DNA of 64,000 bases from an uncultured Lachnospira sp. (GCA_910587485.1 CAJUKN010000004.1:138920-202919), one strand, 5' to 3'. Shown: positions 34,084-43,663, counted from the first letter of the stretch. Made by a program: numbers and translations. Notes: generated by a model not told the origin, from the sequence alone.

Positions 34084-35568
34084 CTATTCTGATATATGGA
34101 GCTGCTCTGTAAGCTCTTTCAAATCATCTACCATATCAACAAATTCCCTGACTGTCTTTGCATTATTCTCACTCGTTTCAAATGTGTCACTTGCATGGGC
34201 AGCTACTTCTTCTGAGATTGCAGAAATGGTAGCTACACTGTCAACAATTTTATCGTTGGCTTTTGAAAGTTCTTCAACAAATGATGCTAACTTATCAGAA
34301 TTTGATGAAATATCATATGTATTGCTCTCAATAATTTTAAAACTAGCATCCGTATCGCTTGTCGCTTGTTTTTGACTAGATATATCGGTTACAATTTGAT
34401 TCGTCACATTGACAACATTCTTTAACGCTTCTGATACATTACTTATCATCTCTGTAATATTTTCAGTGGCACTCTGCGTCTCATCAGCCATCTTAGAAAT
34501 CTCGGTTGCAACAACAGCAAATCCTTTGCCTGCTTCTCCTGCTCTTGCAGCTTCAATACTTGCATTTAATGCTAAAAGACTCGTCTGTGAAGTAATATTT
34601 GTAATAATATCTACAACCGAATGCATCTTTACCATATCTTCGCTTAATTTGTTAAGTTGCTGTGTGGCAAGTTCTCCTGATTGAACCGATATATTCACTT
34701 TCTCAACTAGTGACAACATGGTTTCATTGCCATGACGAATCGCTTTCATGGTATTATCAACGCTATCAATAATCTGTGAAGAGCACTTCTTTACATCATA
34801 CACTCTTTTTTGTATATTTTCAGTCATCTCAAGCTGCTTTTGTACTGCGTTTGCTGTATCTGTAGCTCCTGCATTCACTTCATTCATCGCACTGCTTGTT
34901 GACTCAGCAGCTTCATTTAAAATATTGATTTTATCACTAATAATGTCAATATCCGCTGTCATCTTTGTAGATACATTCATCGTTGTATCCAACATCTTTG
35001 CCGTTTTTTCACCCTGTTCTTTTATATGAGATAACTTTAAAGAGTTGTTTTTCTCTAATGATTTTGAGACATACATCGAATAAGCGCAAATAATTATTAT
35101 AACAAGCACTTGAATTTCAACCGAAGCCAAATCTTTTGTTGTATAAACCTTACGAACAAAAAGCATTGTCACTTGTATGATATTAACAATAATAACACCA
35201 ATATTAATAGGAATTGTATATTTATAATCATTATATACAGCTATTGCAACAAGCATAGGGATAACATATACAAACGCTAATAAATTATTAGTTGTAAATA
35301 ATATAAAGGTGTAAAATACTAAAAAGCTATAAGAAACCATATATCGAATAGCCAATGCATCTGGTTTCTTTCTATATGCAATAATTCCAAGAACAGGACC
35401 AATAAGCCCAATTGCCATTGTAAGAAGAACATAGCCTAATGACCTTGCCCCTTTTACATACTCCATTATATATGCAATTGCAATAACAATGCACTCAATG
35501 GTTTGACATGTAACAGCCACCTTATTGTAATTCGCCATATCATTTATAAATTTATTTTCTTTTTCCAT
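34084..35568 (-). CDS. Methyl-accepting chemotaxis protein with a membrane-only sensor
   Basis: 494 residues. About six membrane helices fill residues 17-175, with almost no extracytoplasmic loop and no Cache, PAS or HAMP domain. The signalling domain contains the hairpin tip 'TSLLALNASIEAARAGEAGK' and 'GFAVVATEISKMADETQSAT'. Methylation helices flank it (Glu/Gln-rich heptads). The signal must be sensed within the membrane or by another protein. It has its own promoter (35623-35651) and lies between serA and DUF1015. Its flagellar partners are at 0-13 kb. Confidence 0.93.
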   Translation of the reverse strand: MEKENKFINDMANYNKVAVTCQTIECIVIAIAYIMEYVKGARSLGYVLLTMAIGLIGPVLGIIAYRKKPDALAIRYMVSYSFLVFYTFILFTTNNLLAFVYVIPMLVAIAVYNDYKYTIPINIGVIIVNIIQVTMLFVRKVYTTKDLASVEIQVLVIIIICAYSMYVSKSLEKNNSLKLSHIKEQGEKTAKMLDTTMNVSTKMTADIDIISDKINILNEAAESTSSAMNEVNAGATDTANAVQKQLEMTENIQKRVYDVKKCSSQIIDSVDNTMKAIRHGNETMLSLVEKVNISVQSGELATQQLNKLSEDMVKMHSVVDIITNITSQTSLLALNASIEAARAGEAGKGFAVVATEISKMADETQSATENITEMISNVSEALKNVVNVTNQIVTDISSQKQATSDTDASFKIIESNTYDISSNSDKLASFVEELSKANDKIVDSVATISAISEEVAAHASDTFETSENNAKTVREFVDMVDDLKELTEQLHISE

Positions 35569-35622
35569 AAAACCTCCACTTTTACTTAATATAAAAATAA
35601 ATCAATTCATAAAATAACGGAT

Positions 35623-35651
35623 ACTATATTCACAATCTATTCTTTTGTCAA
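35623..35651 (-). promoter_or_regulatory. Sigma-A promoter of the chemoreceptor gene
   Basis: TTGACA (35646-35651) and TATAGT (35623-35628) on the minus strand are 17 bases apart. They lie 55 bases before the chemoreceptor ATG, a good housekeeping promoter rather than a sigma-D one. Confidence 0.75.
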
Positions 35652-35700
35652 ACACAATAATACATAATACAATATTATATATTATTTATAGACAGAAGTA

Positions 35701-35737
35701 AAGGAAACGGTGTATTAAAACTACATACCGTTTCCTT
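35701..35737 (-). terminator. Hairpin terminator after serA
   Basis: An 11-bp stem (AAGGAAACGGT/ACCGTTTCCTT) with a 15-base loop. It stands 85 bases after the serA stop. On the plus strand it is followed by six T, on the minus strand by TTACTT, so termination in the serA direction is probable but not strong. Confidence 0.6.
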
Positions 35738-35821
35738 TTTTCATCCTTATAAGTAAATTCATTTACATTTATTATAACATTCATTCTTGCCTAAAAAGAA
35801 GAACTATGTTGCTATAAATAA

Positions 35822-36985
35822 TTAAACGACTACTCTTACTTTGATAACACCATCAATTGCTGACAACTTATCAACAACACTGTCTGATGCTGGCTCACTG
35901 ATATCTAACATCGAATACGCATAATCGCCTCTTGACTTGTTTGACATCTCCTCAATGTTGATACCCTCATCCCCCATAACGGATGTAATCTTACTGATAA
36001 CAGCAGGTACATTCTTATGACAAACAGCTACACGTCCAGCCGTTTTGCATGTTCCCATATCACAATTTGGATAATTGACCGAATTAATAATATTGCCGTT
36101 TTCAATATAATCAGCAATCTGCTTAACAGCCATCACTGCACAGTTATCTTCTGCTTCTTCTGTCGATGCACCGAGATGAGGAATCACAATAGCACCTTCC
36201 ATACCTGCCGTTGTCGCATTTGGAAAATCGGTAACATATTTCTTAACTTTTCCAGACGCAATCGCTTCTTTAATAGCTGTCTCATCAACTAAAACATCTC
36301 TTGCACAGTTGATAATGACCGTACCATCCTGCATTATGTCAAATGCTTCTTTATTTACCATGCCCTTTGTGCTGTCCATAGCTGGCACATGAATGGTAAT
36401 ATAATTACATTCTTTGTAAATATCCTCAACATTGACAATATGTTTTACCTTGCTTGAAAGGTTCCATGCGGCATTGACTGAAAGATATGGGTCATATCCA
36501 TACACTTCCATACCAAGTGCTATTGCAGCGTTTGCTACAAGCTGACCAATGGCACCAAGACCAATAACACCAAGTTTCTTGCCCTTAATCTCTTGACCTG
36601 CAAATGCCTTTTTTGCTTTTTCTGCAGACTTTGCTATATCTGCATCCTCTTTATTTTCCTGAACCCACTGATTACCGCCAAGAATATCTCTTGAAGCAAG
36701 TAACATTGCAGCAATCACATGTTCCTTAACCGCATTGGCATTGGCACCTGGCGTATTAAATACTACAATACCTGCATCAGCACATTTATCAAGAGGAATA
36801 TTATTGACACCTGCACCTGCCCTTGCAATGGCAAGCAAATTATCAGAAAGTTCCATATCATGCATCTTTGCACTTCTCACAAGAATTGCCTGTGCATCCT
36901 CAAAACTGCTCTTTGTATTATAATCATCTGAGAATAAATCAAGACCAATTGTTGCTATATTATTAAGACAATGTACATTTACCAT
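35822..36985 (-). CDS. serA: D-3-phosphoglycerate dehydrogenase
   Basis: 387 residues. The NAD-binding core has 'KKLGVIGLGAIGQLVANAAI' (GxGxxG) and the catalytic 'INCARDVLVDETAIKEAI' and 'FPNATTAGMEGAIVIPHLGA' segments. The C-terminal ACT domain (about residues 315-387) includes 'VICHKNVPAVISKI'-like strands for serine feedback. SerA makes 3-phosphohydroxypyruvate, the first step of serine synthesis. Its ATG overlaps the serC stop (TAATG), so serC-serA are coupled. The short form lacks the extra domain of type I enzymes. Confidence 0.96.
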   Translation of the reverse strand: MVNVHCLNNIATIGLDLFSDDYNTKSSFEDAQAILVRSAKMHDMELSDNLLAIARAGAGVNNIPLDKCADAGIVVFNTPGANANAVKEHVIAAMLLASRDILGGNQWVQENKEDADIAKSAEKAKKAFAGQEIKGKKLGVIGLGAIGQLVANAAIALGMEVYGYDPYLSVNAAWNLSSKVKHIVNVEDIYKECNYITIHVPAMDSTKGMVNKEAFDIMQDGTVIINCARDVLVDETAIKEAIASGKVKKYVTDFPNATTAGMEGAIVIPHLGASTEEAEDNCAVMAVKQIADYIENGNIINSVNYPNCDMGTCKTAGRVAVCHKNVPAVISKITSVMGDEGINIEEMSNKSRGDYAYSMLDISEPASDSVVDKLSAIDGVIKVRVVV

Positions 36986-38070
36986 TATTTTACGTTCTCC
37001 TTTTCAAAGTTTCTCATAAACTCAACAAGCTTTTCTACACCTTCCACAGGCATAGCATTATAGATGGAAGCTCTCATACCGCCAACGCTTCTATGTCCTT
37101 TAAGATTGACAAACCCTGCCTTTGCAGCCTCTTCAATAAACTTTGCATCCAATTCTTTGTCACCTGTCACAAATGGAACATTCATAAGAGAACGGTCTTC
37201 TTTTACAACTGTACCTTTAAATAACTTACTCTCATCAAGAAAATCATAAAGGATTTTTGCTTTTTTCTCATTGTGTTCTTTCATTGCTAAAAGTCCACCC
37301 ATCTTTTTAATCCACTTAAACACTTTGCCGCAGATATAAATATTATAACATGGAGGTGTGTTATAAAGTGAATCATTGTCAGCCTGTGTCTTCCATTTAA
37401 GCAATGTAGGAGTGCCAGGCAAAACGTCATCTGTAATTAAATCTTCTCTGATAATAGCAATAACAACACCTGCTGGTCCGATATTCTTTTGAACACCGCC
37501 AAAAATAACGCCATACTTTGAAACGTCAACAGGCTCTGATAAGAAACATGATGAAACATCAGCTACTAAAAGTTTTCCCTTTGTATCTGGAAGTTCTTTA
37601 TACTTTGTTCCATAAATCGTATTGTTCTCACAGATATATACATAATCAGCATCTTCTGGAATATCAAGATTAGAACAGTCTGGAATATATGAGTATGTTT
37701 TATCCTCTGAAGATGCAACAGCAATCGCTTCACCATAAATCTTAGCTTCCTGAAAAGCTTTCTTAGCCCACTGTCCAGTGATAATATAAGCAGCTTTTTT
37801 GTTTTTCATAAGATTCATAGGAACTTCTGCAAAAAACTGTGAAGCGCCGCCTTGAAGGAATAATACCTTATAATTATCTGGAATATTCATCAGTTCTCTA
37901 AGGTCAGCCTCAGCCTCTTTAATAATTGCATCATACACTTTTGACCTGTGGCTCATCTCCATAACAGATTGACCACTTCCATTGTAATCTAACATCTCAG
38001 CAGCAGCTTCTTTTAACACTTCTTCTGGTAACACTGCCGGACCGGCACTAAAATTGTAAACTCTTGCCAT
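36985..38070 (-). CDS. serC: Phosphoserine aminotransferase
   Basis: 361 residues. It opens 'VYNFSAGPAVLPEEVLKEAA' and carries 'GQSVMEMSHRSKVYDAIIKE', then the PLP lysine in 'GVIFGGVQKNIGPAGVVIAI'. The C-terminus has 'LKGHRSVGGMRASIYNAMPV', which binds phosphate. It converts 3-phosphohydroxypyruvate and glutamate to phosphoserine. GAGGAAA lies before the ATG. A strong promoter (38131-38159) precedes it. It overlaps serA by one base. Confidence 0.97.
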   Translation of the reverse strand: MARVYNFSAGPAVLPEEVLKEAAAEMLDYNGSGQSVMEMSHRSKVYDAIIKEAEADLRELMNIPDNYKVLFLQGGASQFFAEVPMNLMKNKKAAYIITGQWAKKAFQEAKIYGEAIAVASSEDKTYSYIPDCSNLDIPEDADYVYICENNTIYGTKYKELPDTKGKLLVADVSSCFLSEPVDVSKYGVIFGGVQKNIGPAGVVIAIIREDLITDDVLPGTPTLLKWKTQADNDSLYNTPPCYNIYICGKVFKWIKKMGGLLAMKEHNEKKAKILYDFLDESKLFKGTVVKEDRSLMNVPFVTGDKELDAKFIEEAAKAGFVNLKGHRSVGGMRASIYNAMPVEGVEKLVEFMRNFEKENVK

Positions 38071-38130
38071 TTCTCTTTTCCTCCTAACTGTTTACCGCCC
38101 ATGCGGAAATACTGTAACATAACCTTAACT

Positions 38131-38159
38131 ATTGTATGCCCATCAACTCATGTTGTCAA
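38131..38159 (-). promoter_or_regulatory. Sigma-A promoter of serC-serA
   Basis: TTGACA (38154-38159) and TACAAT (38131-38136) on the minus strand are 17 bases apart, 61 bases before the serC ATG. The region lies directly after the ilvB stop codon (38201). Confidence 0.8.
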
Positions 38160-38200
38160 GAAAGTATATTTTTGGCTGAATAAATTTGCGACTAGAAAAT

Positions 38201-39892
38201 TTATTCATCCTTTGCTTTTTTATCAAGGTCTTGTCTATCAAACGCTTCTGAAATTGCAGCTCCCGGCGATACCATAGGAAATACCTTATCTTCTCTGCTG
38301 ATATCACATTCTATAACACAAGGTATATTTAACTCAATGGCTTCTTTAAGCGCTTTATTGAAAGACTCAATATCACTTACTTTATAACCCTTTGCTCCCA
38401 TACCTTCAGAAACTTTTACAAAATCAACTACATCATCAAGGACTGTTGCAGAGTAACGCTGTCCATAAAATAAATCTTGCCATTGACGAACCATTCCCAA
38501 TACATGATTATTAAATATTATTTCAATAATAGGGATATTATAACGGGTAGCTGTAGCAATTTCATTCATATTCATTCTAAAACAACCATCGCCTGCAACA
38601 TTAATAACAACTTTATCCTTACAGCCAACTTTTGCTCCAATAGCAGCACCAAGTCCATATCCCATCGTTCCAAGTCCTCCTGATGTAAGCAATGTTCTTG
38701 GCTTCGTGTATGTATAATGTTGCGCTGCCCACATCTGATGCTGTCCAACATCGGTTGCAATAATAGCTTCCCCATTTGTTATATGATAGATATTTTCCAT
38801 AATTAATGGACCATTCAGACAATCTTTATTATATCGCATCGGATATTTTTCTTTTAATTCTTTGATATGGTCTACCCATTCCTTGTGGTCAAGCTGCTCT
38901 AACTTTGCATTGATATGTTTTAATACCTCCAATGCATCTCCAATAACAACTGCATCGGTTTTAATATTTTTATTAATTTCAGCAGCATCAACATCCAGAT
39001 GAATAATCTTTGCATGTTCTGCAAATTTAGCGGCATTGCCTGTCACTCTATCTGAAAATCTTGCACCAATTGTAATAAGTAAATCACATTTGGATACGCC
39101 AAAATTGGAAGCCTTCGTTCCGTGCATACCAAGCATACCTGTATACAATGAATCTGAACCATCAAACGCACCTTTTCCCATAAGTGAATCTGCAACAGGA
39201 GCATGAATTTTATGTACAAACTTTTTCAACTCATCAGACGCATCGGCTGCTATAACGCCGCCGCCGACAAACACAAATGGCTTCTTTGATTCTTTGATAA
39301 AAGAAACAACGCGCTCAACATCTTCTTCTTTAATGGTATCGGTCTTTCTCTCAATTGGCTTTGGTGTCTCTTTTATATATTCACATTCATTTGCTGTGGC
39401 ATCTTTTGTCACATCAATTAAAACAGGACCTGGTCTTCCCTTTTTTGCAATCCGAAAAGCTTTGCGGATGGTATCAGCCAAATCTTCTACATTTTTAACA
39501 ATATAATTATGCTTTGTTATTGGCATTGTTATGCCTTGAATATCTACTTCTTGAAAACTATCCTTTCCAAGCAATGGAACGGTTACATTGCATGTAATTG
39601 CAACAACAGGAATCGAATCCATATAAGCTGTGGCAATTCCTGTGACAAGATTCGTTGCACCAGGACCTGATGTAGCAAAGCAAACACCAACTTTTCCTGT
39701 TGCTCTTGCATAGCCATCAGCAGCATGTGCCGCCCCTTGTTCATGTGATGTAAGTATATGTGTTATCTCGTCTGAATGTTTATACAATGCATCATAAACA
39801 TTGAGAATAGCACCACCCGGATACCCAAATACAGTATCTACACCTTGCTCTTTTAAACATTCTACGATGATTTCAGAACCGTTTAATTTCAT
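38201..39892 (-). CDS. ilvB: Acetolactate synthase large (catalytic) subunit
   Basis: 563 residues. The N-terminal ThDP motif reads 'DTVFGYPGGAILNVYDAL' with 'LTSHEQGAAHAADGYARATG' (catalytic Glu). The FAD middle domain has 'ISYKD'-free short form. The C-terminal ThDP domain has 'VINVAGDGCFRMNMNEIATA' (GDG) and 'NNHVLGMVRQWQDLFYGQRY'. It makes acetolactate in the branched-chain pathway. No regulatory small subunit (ilvN/H) gene lies nearby, so feedback control must come from elsewhere. It follows ilvD. Confidence 0.95.
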   Translation of the reverse strand: MKLNGSEIIVECLKEQGVDTVFGYPGGAILNVYDALYKHSDEITHILTSHEQGAAHAADGYARATGKVGVCFATSGPGATNLVTGIATAYMDSIPVVAITCNVTVPLLGKDSFQEVDIQGITMPITKHNYIVKNVEDLADTIRKAFRIAKKGRPGPVLIDVTKDATANECEYIKETPKPIERKTDTIKEEDVERVVSFIKESKKPFVFVGGGVIAADASDELKKFVHKIHAPVADSLMGKGAFDGSDSLYTGMLGMHGTKASNFGVSKCDLLITIGARFSDRVTGNAAKFAEHAKIIHLDVDAAEINKNIKTDAVVIGDALEVLKHINAKLEQLDHKEWVDHIKELKEKYPMRYNKDCLNGPLIMENIYHITNGEAIIATDVGQHQMWAAQHYTYTKPRTLLTSGGLGTMGYGLGAAIGAKVGCKDKVVINVAGDGCFRMNMNEIATATRYNIPIIEIIFNNHVLGMVRQWQDLFYGQRYSATVLDDVVDFVKVSEGMGAKGYKVSDIESFNKALKEAIELNIPCVIECDISREDKVFPMVSPGAAISEAFDRQDLDKKAKDE

Positions 39893-39919
39893 AAATCATA
39901 CTATCCTTTCCCAAAAAAT

Positions 39920-41593
39920 TTATATTGTATCAGGTGTTTTAAGAATTGCACCTCTATTTCCTGATGTCACCATGGATGCATATCTTCTAAGATAACCTGT
40001 TGTCACTTTAGGCTCTCTTGGCTGCCATTTTGCTTTTCTTGCTGCCAATTCTTCCTCAGAAACTTTAAGCTCAAGCTTTAATTGTGGAATATTGATACTG
40101 ATAATATCGCCTTCTTCCACTAATGCAATCGGACCACCCACAGCCGCCTCTGGTGATACATGCCCTATCGAAGCACCTCTGCTTGCACCTGAAAAACGTC
40201 CATCTGTTATAAGTGCTACCGTTGAGCCAAGTCCCATACCTGCAATAGCTGATGTAGGATTTAACATCTCTCTCATACCCGGTCCGCCCTTTGGTCCTTC
40301 ATATCGTATTACAACAACATCTCCTGCTGCAATCTTTCCGCCCTTAATTGCCTCAATAGCATCCTCTTCACAATCAAATACTCTGGCTGGTCCTTCATGT
40401 ACCATCATTTCATCGACAACTGCTGAACGCTTAACAACAGAACCATCTGGTGCAAGATTTCCTGAAAGTACAGCAAGACCGCCTGTTTTACTGTATGGAT
40501 TATCAATTGGTCTTATTACTTCTGGATTCAAATTTATAGCATTTTCTATATTTTCGCCAACGGTTTTACCTGTGACGGTTATACAATCTCTGTGAAGAAG
40601 CCCTAATTTATCAAGCTCATTCATTACTGCATACACACCACCTGCCTCATTTAAATCCTCCATATAGGTTGGACCTGCTGGTGCAAGGTGACACAAATTT
40701 GGTGTCTTTTCGCTTATTTCATTGGCAAACTTAATATCAAAATCAAACCCCACTTCATGGGCAATGGCAGGAAGATGCAGCATACTATTTGTTGAACAGC
40801 CTAATGCCATATCTACTGTAAGCGCATTTAAAATGGCTTCTTTTGTCATAATATCCCTTGGTCGGATATCCTTTTTTAACATTTCCATAACAGCCATTCC
40901 TGCATGTTTAGCAAGTCTTATTCTATCGGAATATACCGCTGGAATCGTTCCATTTCCACGAAGCCCCATACCAAGCACTTCTGTCAGACAATTCATCGAA
41001 TTGGCTGTATACATGCCAGAACAAGAACCGCATGTAGGACATGCCTTGCGCTCATATTCGCACACATCTTCTTCAGTCATAGTTCCTGCTGCATAAGAGC
41101 CTACCGCTTCAAACATTGAAGAAAGACTTGTTTTCTTTCCCTTTACATGACCTGCTAACATCGGTCCGCCGCTTACAAATACTGTTGGAACATTGATTCT
41201 TGCTGCTGCCATAAGAAGCCCCGGCACGTTTTTATCACAGTTTGGAACCATAACCAATGCATCAAACTGATGTGCCAACGCCATACACTCTGTTGAATCT
41301 GCAATCAAATCTCTTGTGACAAGCGAATATTTCATGCCAACATGTCCCATTGCAATACCATCACAAACTGCAATAGCTGGAAAAACAACTGGCACACCAC
41401 CCGCCTCAGCAACACCAAGTTTTACTGCATTAACAATTTTATCAAGATTCATATGTCCCGGAACAATCTCATTATATGAACTAACAATACCAACTAATGG
41501 TTTATCCATCTCTTCACCTGTAAATCCAAGTGCATTAAACAGCGAGCGATGTGGTGCTTGCTGCATTCCTTTTTTTACATTATCACTTTTCAT
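39920..41593 (-). CDS. ilvD: Dihydroxy-acid dehydratase
   Basis: 557 residues. 'KKGMQQAPHRSLFNALGFTG' opens it, and the [2Fe-2S] cysteines are in 'VPNCDKNVPGLLMAAARIN' and 'KACPTCGSCSGMYTANSMNC'. The C-terminus has 'LITDGRFSGASRGASIGHVS'. It converts dihydroxyisovalerate or dihydroxymethylvalerate to 2-oxo acids for valine, isoleucine and leucine. GGAGG lies before the ATG, within the repeated leader element B (41594-41643). It is the middle gene of leuB-ilvD-ilvB. CodY, found in this window, is the usual regulator of such genes. Confidence 0.97.
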   Translation of the reverse strand: MKSDNVKKGMQQAPHRSLFNALGFTGEEMDKPLVGIVSSYNEIVPGHMNLDKIVNAVKLGVAEAGGVPVVFPAIAVCDGIAMGHVGMKYSLVTRDLIADSTECMALAHQFDALVMVPNCDKNVPGLLMAAARINVPTVFVSGGPMLAGHVKGKKTSLSSMFEAVGSYAAGTMTEEDVCEYERKACPTCGSCSGMYTANSMNCLTEVLGMGLRGNGTIPAVYSDRIRLAKHAGMAVMEMLKKDIRPRDIMTKEAILNALTVDMALGCSTNSMLHLPAIAHEVGFDFDIKFANEISEKTPNLCHLAPAGPTYMEDLNEAGGVYAVMNELDKLGLLHRDCITVTGKTVGENIENAINLNPEVIRPIDNPYSKTGGLAVLSGNLAPDGSVVKRSAVVDEMMVHEGPARVFDCEEDAIEAIKGGKIAAGDVVVIRYEGPKGGPGMREMLNPTSAIAGMGLGSTVALITDGRFSGASRGASIGHVSPEAAVGGPIALVEEGDIISINIPQLKLELKVSEEELAARKAKWQPREPKVTTGYLRRYASMVTSGNRGAILKTPDTI

Positions 41594-41643
41594 ATTTAAC
41601 CTCCATGCTGTGACTAATTTTTAGGAGCAATGAATGGCTCAAG
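41594..41643 (-). repeat. Repeated 5'-leader element B, copy 1 (ilvD leader)
   Basis: The 50 bases before ilvD match 60539-60588, before an unrelated gene, at 38 of 50 positions. The best-kept part is the sense-strand TCACAGCATGGAGGTT next to the start codon. Eleven of the twelve differences are transitions. A 7-bp hairpin (AAGACTG/CAGTCTT, 41651-41669) lies just upstream. Confidence 0.6.
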
Positions 41644-41696
41644 TTTTGACAAGACTGTATAGCAGTCTTTTATGCACAGCAATCTTCTCCTCATTT

Positions 41697-42782
41697 TTAT
41701 TTAATTCTCTCTGAAACAATATCTCCCATCTGTGTGGTAGAACATTGTGTCATACCTTCAGACATAATATCTATCGTTCTATAATTTTCCTTGATTGCCA
41801 AAGCAACTGCCGCCTCAATCGCATCAGCTTCTTTATCCAAATCAAGCGAATAACGAAGCAGCATTGCTGCACTAAGAATAGTTGCAAGTGGATTTGCAAT
41901 ATTTTTTCCTGCAATATCTGGTGCTGAACCATGACTAGGCTCATATAATCCAAGTTTTGTCTTACCAAGACTTGCACTTGATAACATACCAATTGAACCT
42001 GTTATCATACTTGCCTCATCGGAAAGAATATCACCAAACATATTCTCTGTAAGAATAACATCAAACTGTCCCGGATTCATTACAAGCTGCATAGCACAGT
42101 TATCCACAAGCATATTTTCAACTTCTACTTCCGGATAGTCCTTTGCCACCTCTGCAACAACCTTTCTCCATAACCTTGAGGAATCTAAAACATTTGCCTT
42201 ATCCACACTCACCAATTTTTTGCGGCGTTTCATAGCAATCTCAAAACCTTTTATTGCAATTCTTCTAATTTCATTTTCATTATATGTAAGCGTATCTACA
42301 GCAGTCATAACGCCATCGACTTCTTTTGTCCATCGGTCGCCAAAATATAAGCCCCCTGTTAATTCTCTCATAATAACCATATCAAATCCATTGCCAATTA
42401 TTTCATTTTTGAGAGGACAGGCTTCTTTTAACTCATTATATAAATACGCTGGGCGAATATTAGCAAATAATTCAAGCTCCCTGCGAATTTTTAAAAGTCC
42501 TGCTTCTGGTCTTAAATTAGGTGCTACATCATACCATTTTGAATTGCCGACATGACCACCAACAGCACCTAGTAAAACAGCATCAGACGCTTTTGCTGTC
42601 GCAATAGCTTCATCGGTTAAAGGCACACCACATGCATCAATAGAACAACCACCCATCAATATTTCTGTGTAATGAAAAGTATGACCATATTTTTTCCCAA
42701 CACAGTCAAGCACTTTTCTTGCTTCTCTCACAATTTCTGGTCCAATTCCATCACCCGGAATCAATGTAATATTAAATTCCAT
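41697..42782 (-). CDS. leuB: 3-isopropylmalate dehydrogenase
   Basis: 361 residues. It opens 'FNITLIPGDGIGPEIVREAR' and has 'VIMRELTGGLYFGDR', the catalytic Lys in 'VSVDKANVLDSSRLWRKV', and 'LTENMFGDILSDEASMITGS'. The nucleotide-binding end reads 'LYEPSHGSAPDIAGKNIANP'. LeuB performs the oxidative decarboxylation step of leucine synthesis. It is the first gene of leuB-ilvD-ilvB here, with promoter at 42866-42894. leuA, leuC and leuD are not in the window. Confidence 0.97.
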   Translation of the reverse strand: MEFNITLIPGDGIGPEIVREARKVLDCVGKKYGHTFHYTEILMGGCSIDACGVPLTDEAIATAKASDAVLLGAVGGHVGNSKWYDVAPNLRPEAGLLKIRRELELFANIRPAYLYNELKEACPLKNEIIGNGFDMVIMRELTGGLYFGDRWTKEVDGVMTAVDTLTYNENEIRRIAIKGFEIAMKRRKKLVSVDKANVLDSSRLWRKVVAEVAKDYPEVEVENMLVDNCAMQLVMNPGQFDVILTENMFGDILSDEASMITGSIGMLSSASLGKTKLGLYEPSHGSAPDIAGKNIANPLATILSAAMLLRYSLDLDKEADAIEAAVALAIKENYRTIDIMSEGMTQCSTTQMGDIVSERIK

Positions 42783-42865
42783 AATTCACCTCTACTCCTT
42801 TCCCAATTCAATTCATAATCCTTGCTTTATGAATGTATTTATATCAATAATGTCTAATTCACTAC

Positions 42866-42894
42866 ATCATAACTTATTTTTTATTTTTTTTCAA
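42866..42894 (-). promoter_or_regulatory. Sigma-A promoter of the leuB-ilvD-ilvB operon
   Basis: TTGAAA (42889-42894) and TATGAT (42866-42871) on the minus strand are 17 bases apart, leaving an ~80-base leader before leuB. No T-box leader (GGTGGNACCGCG) is visible. Confidence 0.65.
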
Positions 42895-43061
42895 GATATT
42901 AAAATTGTAAGTTTCCCATTTTTTCTGCCTTCAAATAAAAAATGAAAACTCTCAAAATCAATATAAACTTACACTTTAACAAAAGTACAAAATATTTTGT
43001 TTTTCAAATAACCAAAATGGTACATAATAACATTAATTTATATAAATAAAGAAGTTTTGAT

Positions 43062-43167
43062 ATGATTTCAGACACAGCCAATTTTTTTGAAAAAAATTAT
43101 TACAGATGAACGATTACGCGAATGGGAAAAAGGATTTAAAAGAAAAACTCAAGCAGATAAAAAATAA
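43062..43167 (+). pseudogene. Remnant short ORF interrupted at an A7 run
   Basis: Plus-strand frame MISDTANFFEK is broken after an A7 run. One fewer A would continue it as IITDERLREWEKGFKRKTQ and ADKK, about 34 residues in all. A weak AAGAAG precedes the ATG. It lies in the otherwise gene-free 42783-43179 gap and may be the tail of a decayed gene. The relation is inferred from the frame only. Confidence 0.25.
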
Positions 43168-43179
43168 TTATACTTTTAA

Positions 43180-43656
43180 CTATGATTCTTTATATATATT
43201 ATTCCATTGATAAGATATTTTTTGTGATGATATAATAAGTTCACATTCTTTATGGTATGGCTCTTTATCAAACCATATCCAACAATCAAATTTAAAAGTC
43301 TGGTAACCAATGTAAGAATCAAGAAATTCAAGACTATATAATTTGTTATTCATTTGATGCATAAACTCCTCTATTGTAAGTTCTTCTCGAATAGTTTTTC
43401 CACTTTCTTCTGTAAATATATATATAGTTACAGCTACATCAGCAGAATACAAAAGTGTGAAATTTACTTGACCTTCATCTGTATAAAATAATTTGTCATT
43501 TGTACTATCCTTTTTTCTTACCCAAAATCCATCTGGAAAAGAAAAAGAAAGAAATTTGTCTTCTAATAAAATTTGAGTTGCCCTACAGTCGTGTAAGCTA
43601 ATATTTATATCTTCTGTTATCATTTCTGTACTTATGTAATGACAATACCTATACAT
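43180..43656 (-). CDS. Conserved hypothetical protein, possible immunity-like beta-rich protein
   Basis: 158 residues, not matched to a named family by eye. It is rich in aromatic residues and beta strands, with 'MITEDINISLHDCRATQILL' early, then 'FPDGFWVRKKDSTNDKLFYT' and a Trp/Cys-rich C-terminus 'FKFDCWIWFDKEPYHKECEL'. It has no signal peptide or membrane helix. Single-domain proteins of this size and composition in Firmicutes are often immunity partners of secreted toxins, but no toxin lies beside it. AAAGGAG precedes the first ATG. It carries leader element A (43664-43694). Confidence 0.6.
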   Translation of the reverse strand: MYRYCHYISTEMITEDINISLHDCRATQILLEDKFLSFSFPDGFWVRKKDSTNDKLFYTDEGQVNFTLLYSADVAVTIYIFTEESGKTIREELTIEEFMHQMNNKLYSLEFLDSYIGYQTFKFDCWIWFDKEPYHKECELIISSQKISYQWNNIYKES

Positions 43657-43663
43657 ATAAATA

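Noticed and set aside
42783..43061. T-box or leucine attenuator before leuB
   Set aside because: No T-box core, no leader peptide rich in Leu/Ile/Val, and no terminator hairpin with T-run was seen; only a plain sigma-A promoter.
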